Shown: positions 1-8,009, counted from the first letter of the stretch. The stretch is 15,017 bases of DNA from JAWLBW01 sp041687475 (GCA_041687475.1 JAWLBW010000093.1:1-15017), one strand, 5' to 3'. Numbers and translations are program-made. The notes: generated by a model not told the origin, from the letters alone.

Positions 1-24
1 TGCGTCACCAAAGAGGAGTCAACC

Positions 25-453
25 ATGATAGCGCTGATTGCCGACGACAGTCCCACCCAACGAGCCCTCTGGATGTACGCCTTCAGCGGCGACGACATCG
101 AGCTGCGCATTCTTCAGGCTTCCGACGTCATGCGCGGCAAGGTATCGACGGGCAAAGGCATACTCGACATCATCGTGGCCAGGGACGGCATCGAAGCCAA
201 CCAGGTCAGCGAGAACCTGACTCCCGATGTCGTCATCACGGATGTCGATATGCCCGACATGAACGGGTGGGAGCTTGCCGAGGCCGTGCAGCGTCGCCAC
301 CCACGGCTCCCGGTCGTGGTCTTCAGCTCACGCGTGACGACCGGTCAGGCCGTACCGAGCGGCCTCGACCCCGAGCGTACGCATATCGTGGCCAAAGGCG
401 ACCGGCAGCAGGCCATAGACATCGTTCGCAGTCTGTTGCCGGCACCAAGATGA
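25..453 (+). CDS. Receiver-only (CheY-like) response regulator with an inserted segment
   Basis: A 142-residue protein that is a single phosphoreceiver domain, probably the output regulator phosphorylated by the CheA encoded downstream. Visible landmarks are the acidic pair D7/D8 in ADDSPTQR, the phosphoacceptor D73 in TDVDMPDMNG, S101/S102 at the switch Ser/Thr position (VVVFSS) and K124 in VAKGD. There is no DNA-binding or enzyme domain. From D8 to the DG of strand beta2 (D54) there are 46 residues, against 25 in E. coli CheY (recalled), so about 21 extra residues sit between helix 1 and strand 2; all later spacings are normal. The start is supported by an AGAGGAG ribosome site seven bases upstream. 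It is the first gene visible in the operon, and its stop overlaps the cheD start (ATGA). It could be a cheY proper or a specialised regulator; the insertion makes the first uncertain. Confidence 0.9.
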   Translation: MIALIADDSPTQRALWMYAFSGDDIELRILQASDVMRGKVSTGKGILDIIVARDGIEANQVSENLTPDVVITDVDMPDMNGWELAEAVQRRHPRLPVVVFSSRVTTGQAVPSGLDPERTHIVAKGDRQQAIDIVRSLLPAPR

Positions 454-1211
454 AGACGCTACCCCCGCAGGTGCTTGCGACCTTTCTGGCCGAGACGCGC
501 GAGCTCATTCAGGTTCTTCAGCGCCCGTCGCCACCACGCGCCTCGCTCGAATCACGCCTCGCCACGCATCTGATGAATCTTGCCTCGAACGCCGAGGCAC
601 TGGGCTTCAGCCTTCTTGCTTCCGAGGCCCGCAGCGCCCTGGCGAATCATTCGTCGAACCACGTGTCGGGAACTGCCGAACTGGCCGCACGCTTTGAACG
701 GCTGCTCGAACGCGAAATCGAACGTCCCGGTGTCATCGTTCGAGAGCCGACCGTAGAGAAAGAAGCCCGCGTGTTTCTTCACCCGGGCGACCTCATGGTA
801 CTGGACCGGCCGGGCACGTTGAGCACGATACTCGGTTCGTGCGTCGCGGTTTGCCTTTGGGACGCCGACGCAGGCTGCGGCGGCATGAACCACTACCTGT
901 TGCCTGAGGCACCGGCAAACGGGGCTGCGACCACTCGCACGGGCGATGGGGCCATGAACCAGCTGCTGCGCTCTCTTCAACGCAAAGGCGCCGTGACCGA
1001 ACGGCTTCGTGCCCGCGTATTCGGCGGAGCCACCCTGCTTGTACCCATCGAGAGCACTGCGGCCGTCATAGGGCGCCGTAATGTCGAGACCGCCCTTTCC
1101 TTTCTACGTGAGAACCGCATACCCATCGTTCAGGAAGTTACCGGGGGCAACACAGGCATGCGCATTCATTTCCGTATTCCCGACGGCGTCTGCCGCATCG
1201 ATCGGTTCTAG
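450..1211 (+). CDS. cheD: CheD chemoreceptor glutamine deamidase with extra N-terminal helical domain
   Basis: CheD deamidates specific receptor glutamines and modulates CheA activity. The catalytic core spans about residues 105-250 of 253: the nucleophile is C131 in LGSCVAVCLWD, the histidine H148 in GGMNHYLLP lies 17 residues later as in T. maritima CheD (recalled), and S125/T126 sit where the catalytic Thr lies. FGGATLL matches the conserved FGGA element. The start chosen is the ATG at 450, which overlaps the previous stop; the reading frame is open further upstream, but only inside the preceding gene. Typical CheD is about 155-200 residues; here about 100 extra residues precede the core and look like a four-helix Hpt-type domain, with M42 where CheA has its phosphorylated H48. 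No cheC is visible nearby. The core assignment is firm; the nature of the N-terminal domain is inference. Confidence 0.93.
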   Translation: MKTLPPQVLATFLAETRELIQVLQRPSPPRASLESRLATHLMNLASNAEALGFSLLASEARSALANHSSNHVSGTAELAARFERLLEREIERPGVIVREPTVEKEARVFLHPGDLMVLDRPGTLSTILGSCVAVCLWDADAGCGGMNHYLLPEAPANGAATTRTGDGAMNQLLRSLQRKGAVTERLRARVFGGATLLVPIESTAAVIGRRNVETALSFLRENRIPIVQEVTGGNTGMRIHFRIPDGVCRIDRF

Positions 1212-1219
1212 GAGGCTCA

Positions 1220-2878
1220 ATGAACTTCGACCGTGCCGCGATATTGCGCGAATTCATAGCCGAAGCCCATGAAGACCTGAGCTCCATGGAGCAGGCTCTG
1301 CTCGTGCTGGAGACGAACACCGCCGACCGGGAGGCGATCGACCTTCTCTTTCGCAAGGTACACAACCTGAAGGGTAATGCGACCGTACTCGATCTGCACG
1401 AACTCGCCGATTTCTGCCATGCTCTCGAAGACAGACTTGAAGTCTGGCGCGAAGGTAGCGCGCCGACACGCGGGCTGGTTACGGCCGTGCTTGCCGCTGT
1501 CGATACCATGCGCGTCTTCGTGGCCGAAAGCAGCGGTACGTCGGGGCAGACGAACAAGGGCACGAATGCCGAGGCCGTTCTCGCCCGCATTGAGAGCGAG
1601 GTTGCAGCAAACTCAAAGCATCGCCTGCTCGAAACACCCTTATCGTCGAGCCCCGATACAGGCGCGCCGAACAAAGTGAAAGAGACCCGGGCCGCAACTG
1701 TACGGGTACCGATTGAACGCCTTGACGGGCTCCTGAATCTCGCGGGTGAAATCACCATATCGCGCGGACGCCTCAAGCAGCAGCTCAGCGTCGGGGGAAA
1801 CACCGCCGACCTGCTGGCCGCCCACCGCGAGGCCGACGATCTGCTGCTCGAACTTCAGGACCAGCTCATGAAGCTGCGCATGGTCTCGGTCGGCCCATTC
1901 TTCGGGCAATTCTCCCGCATGGTGCGCGACCTGGCGGTGGCAGCGGGCAAGGATATCGCCCTCCGAATCGAAGGAGAAGATGTCGAAATCGACATGACAA
2001 TCCTTGAAAATCTGCGGGCTCCGCTCACTCACATGCTGCGCAACGCCATCGATCACGGCATTGAAGCCCCCGACCTTCGTTCCGGAGCCGGTAAGCCCAG
2101 GCAGGGGCAGATTATCCTTCGCGCATCCCACGACGCCGGGAACATACTCATCGAAATCATCGACGACGGCGCCGGCATGAACCGCAGACGCATTCTCGCC
2201 CAGGCCCATCGGCGGGGCCTTGCAGCCGCCGATGCCCTACTCGATGAAAGTCAGATACTGCGCCTGGTACTGGAGCCCGGCTTTTCGACAGCAGACGACG
2301 TGTCGAAACTCTCGGGGCGGGGCGTGGGTATGGACGTAGTCAACCAGAGCGTCGACCGCCTTCGGGGCAGCCTCGAAATTGAAAGCACCGAGGGAAAGGG
2401 CACGCACCTGACACTTCGCCTTCCGCTTACGCTGGCCATTATCGAAGGGTTTGCCGTCGGCGTCGGCGAAGAAATTTACGTCATGCCTCTCGACACCGTT
2501 GTCGAATGTATGGAGCTGCCGTTAACCACCGACGACCGATTGCACGACGTGGTCAATCTTCGCGGCAAGCCGCTGCCGTACGTTCGGCTGCGACATCTTT
2601 TCGACACGGCAAGCAGGCGACCCGAGCGTGAGAATATCGTTATCGTGCAACAGCACGGCTTTGAAGCCGGTCTTGTGGTCGATAGTCTGCTGGGCGAAAT
2701 GCAGACCGTCATCAAACCACTCGGTCGGCTCTTCGAAAAGCAGTCTGCCTTTTCGGCCTCGACCCTGCTCGGCGACGGGCGCGTCGCCCTCGTTCTCGAT
2801 ATCGCCCGCCTGCTGCAGGATACGCTCGCGCAGGCAGAAGCCCGATACGCGGCCGTTGAAACGAACCCCACACACTGA
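1220..2878 (+). CDS. cheA: Chemotaxis histidine kinase CheA lacking the P2 domain
   Basis: Cytoplasmic kinase that autophosphorylates under receptor control and passes phosphate to the receiver and CheB. Domains in order over 552 residues: P1/Hpt (about 1-110) with phosphoacceptor H48 in KVHNLKGNA; a short low-complexity linker; P3 dimerisation helices (about 158-220, starting VRVPIERLDGLLNLAGE); P4 ATPase (about 225-400) with N box HMLRNAIDHG (N275), G1 DDGAGM (315-320) and G2 GRGVGMD (366-372); P5 CheW-like domain (about 405-540). Only some 40 residues separate P1 from P3, so the P2 domain that docks CheY/CheB in E. coli is missing, which explains the length well below the usual 650 or so. 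The start follows a strong TAGGAGG site that overlaps the cheD stop codon. It lies next to cheD and the receptor gene in a tight operon. Confidence 0.97.
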   Translation: MNFDRAAILREFIAEAHEDLSSMEQALLVLETNTADREAIDLLFRKVHNLKGNATVLDLHELADFCHALEDRLEVWREGSAPTRGLVTAVLAAVDTMRVFVAESSGTSGQTNKGTNAEAVLARIESEVAANSKHRLLETPLSSSPDTGAPNKVKETRAATVRVPIERLDGLLNLAGEITISRGRLKQQLSVGGNTADLLAAHREADDLLLELQDQLMKLRMVSVGPFFGQFSRMVRDLAVAAGKDIALRIEGEDVEIDMTILENLRAPLTHMLRNAIDHGIEAPDLRSGAGKPRQGQIILRASHDAGNILIEIIDDGAGMNRRRILAQAHRRGLAAADALLDESQILRLVLEPGFSTADDVSKLSGRGVGMDVVNQSVDRLRGSLEIESTEGKGTHLTLRLPLTLAIIEGFAVGVGEEIYVMPLDTVVECMELPLTTDDRLHDVVNLRGKPLPYVRLRHLFDTASRRPERENIVIVQQHGFEAGLVVDSLLGEMQTVIKPLGRLFEKQSAFSASTLLGDGRVALVLDIARLLQDTLAQAEARYAAVETNPTH

Positions 2879-2890
2879 AAAAGAGGAAAT

Positions 2891-4510
2891 ATGTTGGCAA
2901 ACATGCGAATCGGTGCGCGCCTGGCGCTCCTCATGTTCACGCTCTCCGTACTCATCGTCGGCGTAGGCGTCATCGGTCTGCGCGGCATAGGCCAGACCAA
3001 CCGCGGCGTTGAAACCCTGTACCAGGATCGCATCGTACCTCTTCGCCAGCTGAAGGCGATAAGCGACATGTACGCGGTCAATATCGTCGACACCAGTCAC
3101 AAGGTGCGCAGCGGCACAATGACCTGGAGCGAAGGTATGCGCAACCTTGACCAGGCGGGCCGCATCATTGCCGAATACTGGGATGAATACACGAAAACCC
3201 AACTGACAGAAGACGAGCGGAAGCTGGTGGCCGACGCCAGACGCATGATGGCCGCGGCCGACAGCGCGACCATGGAACTACGTGAAATCTTCCGTACGCA
3301 GAACCAGGAGCGCCTGGCCGACTTCGCACGCAATGACCTCTATGCCGGTATCGATCCGGTCTCCGAAGTTTTCAACGAGTTGTCGGAACTGCAGCTCGCT
3401 GTCGCCCAACAGGAGTTCAGCAGCTCGCAGGATCGGTACGAAAACATCCGAACGATGACGATCACCAGCATCTTCGTCGGCATTCTTCTGGCCATCGGCT
3501 TCGGCATAGTAACCGTGCGCAGCATTACCGTTCCGCTCTCGGAAGCGGTTACCGTTGCCAATGCCGTGTCCGAGGGCAATCTGACCCACCGTATCGGCCA
3601 GACCACTCGCGACGAGGCCGGACAGCTGCTTGAAGCCATGCGCACCATGTCGGAGCGGCTGACCCAGATCATCGGTGAAGTTCGCGAAGGCGCCGATTCG
3701 CTGAGCGGAGCTGCCTCGCAGGTGGCGTCGTCTTCGCAGAGCCTTTCGCAGGGCACAAGCGAGCAGGCGGCCAACGTAGAGGAAACTACCGCATCGCTGG
3801 AGGAAATGAGCGCTTCGATCAACCAGAATGCGGCCAACAGCCGACAGACCGAGGAAATCGCGCTCCAAGGCGCCCACGATGCCGATGAAAGCGCACGCGC
3901 GGTTACCGAAACCGTAGAAGCGATGAAGTCTATCGCAAGCAAGATTTCCATCGTCGAAGACATCGCCTATCAGACCAATCTACTTGCACTGAACGCCGCC
4001 ATCGAAGCGGCCCGCGCGGGTGAGCACGGCAAAGGATTTGCCGTCGTGGCCACTGAAGTTCGCAAGTTGGCCGAACGCAGTCAGGCGGCTGCCGCAGACA
4101 TCAGCACGCTCGCGGGCACGAGCGTACAGGTGGCAGAACGCTCGGGCGAACTTCTCAACCGCCTGCTGCCTTCGATTCGCAAGACGGCCGAACTTGTGCA
4201 GGAAGTCGCCACCGCTTCGGCCGAACAAGCCTCGGGCGTATCGCAGATGAGCAAGGCCATGGTGCAGGTCGACCAGGTTACCCAGCGGAATGCCTCGGCA
4301 TCGGAAGAGCTTTCGAGCACGGCCGAGGAAATGGCTTCGCAGGCCGAATCGCTGCAGCAGTTGATGGCGTTCTTCCGCATCGAAAGCGGGTTTCCGCTCC
4401 GCGGCGAAAATACCCGCGGCACAGCCTCGCCCGTCGGCGCTTTGAAGCCGGTGTCGCGTGGAAAGTCGGCGGCCGCCGTAGAAACCGACGCAGATTTCCT
4501 CCGTTACTGA
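2891..4510 (+). CDS. Transmembrane methyl-accepting chemotaxis receptor, four-helix-bundle sensor type
   Basis: A 539-residue inner-membrane chemoreceptor. TM1 is at about 11-31, a helical periplasmic sensor at about 32-188 (looks like the 4HB_MCP fold), TM2 at about 190-210, HAMP at about 211-262, and a long signalling coiled coil whose conserved tip is at 356-387 (EDIAYQTNLLALNAAIEAAR, then AGEHGKGF). Methylation-type sites matching the [AST][AST]xx[EQ][EQ]xx[AST][AST] pattern are seen around E297/E298, E304/E305 and E472/E473, all encoded as EE. The last 40 residues are a flexible Gly/Ser/Pro-rich tail ending DFLRY, which fits the aromatic-x-x-aromatic tether that binds CheR. An AGAGGA site precedes the ATG, 12 bases after the cheA stop. 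The ligand cannot be told from sequence. Being inside the operon, it is probably the dedicated receptor of this pathway. Confidence 0.96.
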   Translation: MLANMRIGARLALLMFTLSVLIVGVGVIGLRGIGQTNRGVETLYQDRIVPLRQLKAISDMYAVNIVDTSHKVRSGTMTWSEGMRNLDQAGRIIAEYWDEYTKTQLTEDERKLVADARRMMAAADSATMELREIFRTQNQERLADFARNDLYAGIDPVSEVFNELSELQLAVAQQEFSSSQDRYENIRTMTITSIFVGILLAIGFGIVTVRSITVPLSEAVTVANAVSEGNLTHRIGQTTRDEAGQLLEAMRTMSERLTQIIGEVREGADSLSGAASQVASSSQSLSQGTSEQAANVEETTASLEEMSASINQNAANSRQTEEIALQGAHDADESARAVTETVEAMKSIASKISIVEDIAYQTNLLALNAAIEAARAGEHGKGFAVVATEVRKLAERSQAAAADISTLAGTSVQVAERSGELLNRLLPSIRKTAELVQEVATASAEQASGVSQMSKAMVQVDQVTQRNASASEELSSTAEEMASQAESLQQLMAFFRIESGFPLRGENTRGTASPVGALKPVSRGKSAAAVETDADFLRY

Positions 4511-4524
4511 GGCGAGAGAAAGCC

Positions 4525-5100
4525 ATGGTACAGGAACAGGAACAGTTGACGACCACGCAGTTTCTCAGCTTCCGCATATCGGGCGAGGAATACGGCGTCG
4601 GAATCCTTCGTGTACGTGAGATCATCGAATACGATACGGTGACTCGCGTGCCGGGCACACCGCCTTCGATACGAGGTGTCATCAACCTGCGGGGCCATGT
4701 GGTGCCCGTCATCGATCTGGTCGTGCGCTTCGGGGGCCCTCCCACGCGCGTCAGCCGACGCACCTGCATCGTCATCGTCGAGTTGGAAGTCGAGGGCGAA
4801 TCTACCCCGATGGGCATCATCGCCGACGAGGTCTGCGAAGTCGTCGACTTTCACGACGGCGATATCGAGGAGGCTCCTTCGTTCGGCACCGCCGTGAAGG
4901 TCGACTATCTTATCGGCATGGGCAAGTCGGGTAAGAACTTCGTGTTGCTGCTCGACATCGACAAAGTTCTGCGCACCTCGGATCTGCAGGTGCTGCACCA
5001 ACTATCGCGCGAGCATGACGATGACAGCGAGGGAGACAGTGACAGCAACGAAGCAGGCGAACAAGAGCCGAGAGAACTCGAAGAGGCGGCCGAAGAATGA
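4525..5100 (+). CDS. cheW: Receptor-kinase coupling protein CheW with acidic C-terminal tail
   Basis: CheW links receptors to CheA in the array. Residues about 10-155 are a CheW domain: the opening TQFLSFRISGEEYGVGILRV, IRGVINLRGHVVPVIDL (about 49-65), the TPMGIIADEVCEVV segment (about 94-107) and the closing LLLDIDKVL (about 141-149) are all characteristic. From about residue 161 to the end (191) an extra tail contains 15 Asp/Glu among 31 residues; E. coli CheW (167 residues) has nothing comparable. The ATG at 4525 lies 14 bases after the receptor stop, with a GAGGCGAGAGAAAG stretch as ribosome site. The stop overlaps the cheR start (ATGA), indicating translational coupling. The acidic tail is probably disordered; its role is unknown. 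Confidence 0.95.
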   Translation: MVQEQEQLTTTQFLSFRISGEEYGVGILRVREIIEYDTVTRVPGTPPSIRGVINLRGHVVPVIDLVVRFGGPPTRVSRRTCIVIVELEVEGESTPMGIIADEVCEVVDFHDGDIEEAPSFGTAVKVDYLIGMGKSGKNFVLLLDIDKVLRTSDLQVLHQLSREHDDDSEGDSDSNEAGEQEPRELEEAAEE

Positions 5101-5984
5101 CGTCGACGGCCCCCACGTACGGTCGAACGCGCGCTACCAGTGCTCAACCCCGCGCTTTGTCGCATGCCGACTTCATGAGAATACGCGAATACCTCTATGA
5201 AGAGGCGGGTATTCACCTTTCCGAGGCAAAGAAGGCGCTTGTGGCGGCCAGGCTTTCAAAGAGACTGGCCGCCCTGGGCTTGCCGGGCTACGGCGCCTAC
5301 TTCCACTATCTCGTATCGGAGCGCGATGGTCTTGAGCAAATTCACTTTCTCGATGCTCTCTGCACGAACGAGACCTCCTTCTTTCGCGAGCCCCGCCAGT
5401 TCGAATGGTTGCGTCGCCAGATGCTGCCCCAATGGAAAACAGAGGCAGACCAGGGTCGGCGCTCGCGCGACACCCGCATCTGGAGTGCGGCCTGCTCGTC
5501 GGGAGAAGAGCCCTACTCCATTGCCATGAGCCTGCTCGACGGGCTACCTGTCGAAGACGGTTGGAACCATCGCGTACTGGCCACCGATCTGTCGACCAAG
5601 GTACTCGAACGTGCACAGCAGGCCGTCTGGCCCGTAGGCAGAGCCGAGACGATTCACCCCTCCTTACGCAAGCGGTATATGCTACGCGGCGTTCGAAGCC
5701 GCGACGGCCTTTTGAAAGCCGCGCCGGAACTGCGAGCCGTCGTTGAATTCCGTCGCCTCAACCTCTACCGGGATCTCGCCTCGGTAGAAGGCCGGTTCGA
5801 TATGATTTTCTGCCGGAACGTGCTCATCTACTTCAACACGGCTTCAAGAAAACAAGTGCTCGAAGGCCTCACGGTGAAGCTCAAACCCGGAGGCTACCTG
5901 CTGCTCGGTCATGCCGAAAGCCTGAACGGCATGGGCCTTCCCTACAGAAGCGTGTTTCCCACCGTTTACCAACGCAATCACTAG
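5097..5984 (+). CDS. cheR: Chemoreceptor glutamate methyltransferase CheR
   Basis: SAM-dependent O-methyltransferase that methylates receptor glutamates for adaptation. In 295 residues: an N-terminal helical domain (about 20-90); NETSFFRE (91-98), the family hallmark; the SAM-binding motif WSAACSSGEEPYSIAM (129-144); D164 in ATDLS, a likely SAM ribose ligand; and FCRNVLIYF (238-246). The beta-subdomain (about 178-220) aligns without gaps to my recollection of Salmonella CheR (RYMLRG followed by 20 residues to VEF), the form that binds receptor-tail pentapeptides. This agrees with the receptor tail two genes upstream. The start overlaps the cheW stop in ATGA, so an SD site lies inside cheW, if present at all. 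The cheB start follows two bases after the stop. Confidence 0.97.
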   Translation: MTSTAPTYGRTRATSAQPRALSHADFMRIREYLYEEAGIHLSEAKKALVAARLSKRLAALGLPGYGAYFHYLVSERDGLEQIHFLDALCTNETSFFREPRQFEWLRRQMLPQWKTEADQGRRSRDTRIWSAACSSGEEPYSIAMSLLDGLPVEDGWNHRVLATDLSTKVLERAQQAVWPVGRAETIHPSLRKRYMLRGVRSRDGLLKAAPELRAVVEFRRLNLYRDLASVEGRFDMIFCRNVLIYFNTASRKQVLEGLTVKLKPGGYLLLGHAESLNGMGLPYRSVFPTVYQRNH

Positions 5985-5986
5985 AC

Positions 5987-7132
5987 ATGCAAAGCGACAG
6001 GGGCAATCAGCCGGGCCACCGTATCGATGTTCTGGTGGTCGACGACAGTGCAATCGTTCGCAGGGCGTTCGTAACTCTTCTTGGCGGCCACGGACGAATC
6101 AATGTGACGACCGCCCCCGACGCGGCCATCGCACGACAGCGCATGTCGCGAAAGCGTCCCGATGTGCTGGTGCTCGATCTGTCGATGCCCGGTATGTCGG
6201 GGTTGGACTTTCTGCGAACGCTCATGGCTGCCGACCCGCTCCCGGTCGTCATCTGCTCGAGCCTGGCCGGGCCCGGCTCACGCGAGGCCATGCGCGCCCT
6301 CGAACTCGGGGCGGTGGCCATTCTGACCAAGCCCCGGCTATCGGTTCGCGAATACCTGGAAAGCCAGGCCGATGAGATCGCACGCGTACTGCTGGGCGCA
6401 TCGATGGCACGGCCGGGACGTATCAGAGCCGTTCAAGCCACGGCACCCACATTGGTAACGAGCGAGCCTCAGGTTACCGTTCGTGCGCCTTTCCCCGAAC
6501 CCACCGGCCCGCAGTCACTTCCCCCGGCGCAGCCTCCCGTCATGCCGCGCATCGTCGCCATCGGCGCCTCGACCGGTGGAACCGAGGCCATCTTTTCGGT
6601 ACTGGCGGCCATGCCGGCCGATGGCCCTCCAATCGTCATCGTTCAACACATGCCTGCGGGTTTTACCCGGTCGTTTGCCAGACGCCTCGACGAGCAGTGC
6701 GCTGTCAGGGTCAAAGAGGCCGAAACGGGCGATGCGCTGGAACGCGGGCTCGCCCTTCTGGCCCCGGGCGACCGACACATGCGTGTCGTCTGGCGCCGTA
6801 ACCAGTGGCAAGTCGACGTGTTTTCGGGCCCGAAGGTATCGGGCCACTGCCCGAGCGTCGACGTGCTCATGCAATCCGTCGCCGAATCACATCGGCGAAA
6901 TGCCCTGGGCATACTGCTGACCGGCATGGGCGAAGACGGCGCCGATGGACTCCTGGCGATGCGACGTGCCGGCGCCTACACCCTGGCCGAGTCCGAATCG
7001 AGCTGCGTGGTTTTCGGCATGCCCAAGGTCGCCCGTGACCGAGGCGCTGTTTGTGCGATGGTGTCCCTGGAACAGATCGGCCGTAACATCGCTGCGTGGT
7101 TCGGCCCCCCGCAACCGCTTCAGACGCGGTAA
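5987..7132 (+). CDS. cheB: Chemotaxis response regulator methylesterase/deamidase CheB
   Basis: CheB removes methyl groups from receptors, and is activated by phosphorylation by CheA. Residues about 12-130 are a receiver with D19/D20, phosphoacceptor D64 (LDLSMPGMSG) and K115 (LTKP). A Pro-rich linker (about 135-186) leads to the methylesterase domain (about 187-375) with the catalytic triad S195 (GASTGG), H221 (VQHMP) and D317 (GMGEDGADG). The length of 381 is slightly above E. coli CheB (349), because of the longer N-terminus and linker. Only two bases separate it from cheR and no clear SD is seen, so coupled translation is likely. Its last 13 bases overlap, tail to tail, the end of the minus-strand gene that follows; no intrinsic terminator is visible for the operon. 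Confidence 0.97.
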   Translation: MQSDRGNQPGHRIDVLVVDDSAIVRRAFVTLLGGHGRINVTTAPDAAIARQRMSRKRPDVLVLDLSMPGMSGLDFLRTLMAADPLPVVICSSLAGPGSREAMRALELGAVAILTKPRLSVREYLESQADEIARVLLGASMARPGRIRAVQATAPTLVTSEPQVTVRAPFPEPTGPQSLPPAQPPVMPRIVAIGASTGGTEAIFSVLAAMPADGPPIVIVQHMPAGFTRSFARRLDEQCAVRVKEAETGDALERGLALLAPGDRHMRVVWRRNQWQVDVFSGPKVSGHCPSVDVLMQSVAESHRRNALGILLTGMGEDGADGLLAMRRAGAYTLAESESSCVVFGMPKVARDRGAVCAMVSLEQIGRNIAAWFGPPQPLQTR

Positions 7133-7494
7133 TTGAACGACACCAGCTCCGACTCGAAATACCGGCAGACATCGTAGACCCAGCCGAGCGCTTCAAAGTG
7201 CATGGCATCGGTGAGTTCGCCGTAACGGTACGGCTTGCTGACGCCGTGAATGCGCCAGATTTCGGGTGACGGCGGCCGCTTGAGGTTCGGTGTCGGCGTC
7301 AGGGTCAGTCCGTATTCTTCCCGTTCCGCGAGTGTTTGCATGATCATCTCCATATAGCCCTCGGCCGGGCTGTGAATGGAGAACGTGAAGGCCAGCGTAT
7401 CGTCGGCCCCCAGCTTGTTGCGGAAAAAATCCACCGCCGATTGATACGGCGCCAGATTGTCGACGGAAGGCACGAATCCCGATGGTGTCTTCAT
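7120..7494 (-). CDS. Hypothetical protein, 124 residues
   Basis: I do not recognise this family. The protein has no signal peptide or membrane segment and is mixed in character, with aromatic-rich parts (YQSAVDFFRNKLG near the start, YDVCRYFESELVSFNYRV at the end) and a Pro-rich stretch (TPTPNLKRPPSPE) in the middle. The chosen start is the ATG at 7494 (MKTPSG), 35 bases after the stop of the upstream exported-protein gene. The frame stays open further upstream, but only by entering that gene, and those upstream residues look non-coding. The ribosome site is weak (AGAGCAG). The gene probably forms a two-gene unit with its upstream neighbour. Its stop codon lies inside the end of cheB. Coding status is supported by length and codon use, not by homology. 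Confidence 0.7.
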   Translation of the reverse strand: MKTPSGFVPSVDNLAPYQSAVDFFRNKLGADDTLAFTFSIHSPAEGYMEMIMQTLAEREEYGLTLTPTPNLKRPPSPEIWRIHGVSKPYRYGELTDAMHFEALGWVYDVCRYFESELVSFNYRV

Positions 7495-7529
7495 GGGCTG
7501 CTCTGTTCTGAAATGGGAAATGGAAGTGC

Positions 7530-8009
7530 TTACAGATCGACGCCAACCACGTCGCGAATGGACTCTTTCTTGCTCGACAGGTTGAACTTGAGTAGGTACC
7601 ACTTACCCAGGCTGTTCACGAACGACGTGTCGAACATGATGACGCTTGCCGAGGTGTCTTCGATGAAATACACCCGCTGCCGGTAGTAATCGCCCAACCG
7701 GTGCTCCTTCACCATGTGCACGTTGAACACCTTCTCGCCCGCCAGCCAGTTGTGGAAAAACGCCCCCAGCTGTTTGACGACATCATTAAGCTGATGGTTC
7801 CCCGGCGGAAAGCGGTTCAGCATGAACTTTTCGAAGCATTCCTCCGGCTGTTCGTCGTCCTTCAAACACTCGACAATGTCATCTTCAAACGCCTCGACGC
7901 TTTCCAGGGGAATCGACGCGACTTCCTCTGTCGCCCGCTCGAGTTCATCGGCAAGCGCGGGTACTGGCGAAAGCAGCAACAGCGTCGCAACAAGGGTGAC
8001 GATTTTCAT
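7530..8009 (-). CDS. Exported hypothetical protein, 159 residues
   Basis: The N-terminus is a clear Sec signal peptide: MK, then a hydrophobic run IVTLVATLLLLSP, with a likely cut after ALA at residue 20. The mature protein of about 139 residues begins with an acidic helical part containing two cysteines (C48 and C58) that could form a disulfide, and continues into a segment resembling small mixed alpha/beta periplasmic proteins (HMVKEHRLGDYYRQRVYFIED, split here as HMVKEHRLGDYY then RQRVYFIED; later GKWYLLKFNL). I cannot assign a family. The ATG has a good ribosome site (AGGAAG, about 9 bases upstream). The gene is probably co-transcribed with the downstream 124-residue gene. A GGAAC repeat array lies about 70-130 bases upstream of the start, where a promoter would be expected. 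Confidence 0.8.
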   Translation of the reverse strand: MKIVTLVATLLLLSPVPALADELERATEEVASIPLESVEAFEDDIVECLKDDEQPEECFEKFMLNRFPPGNHQLNDVVKQLGAFFHNWLAGEKVFNVHMVKEHRLGDYYRQRVYFIEDTSASVIMFDTSFVNSLGKWYLLKFNLSSKKESIRDVVGVDL

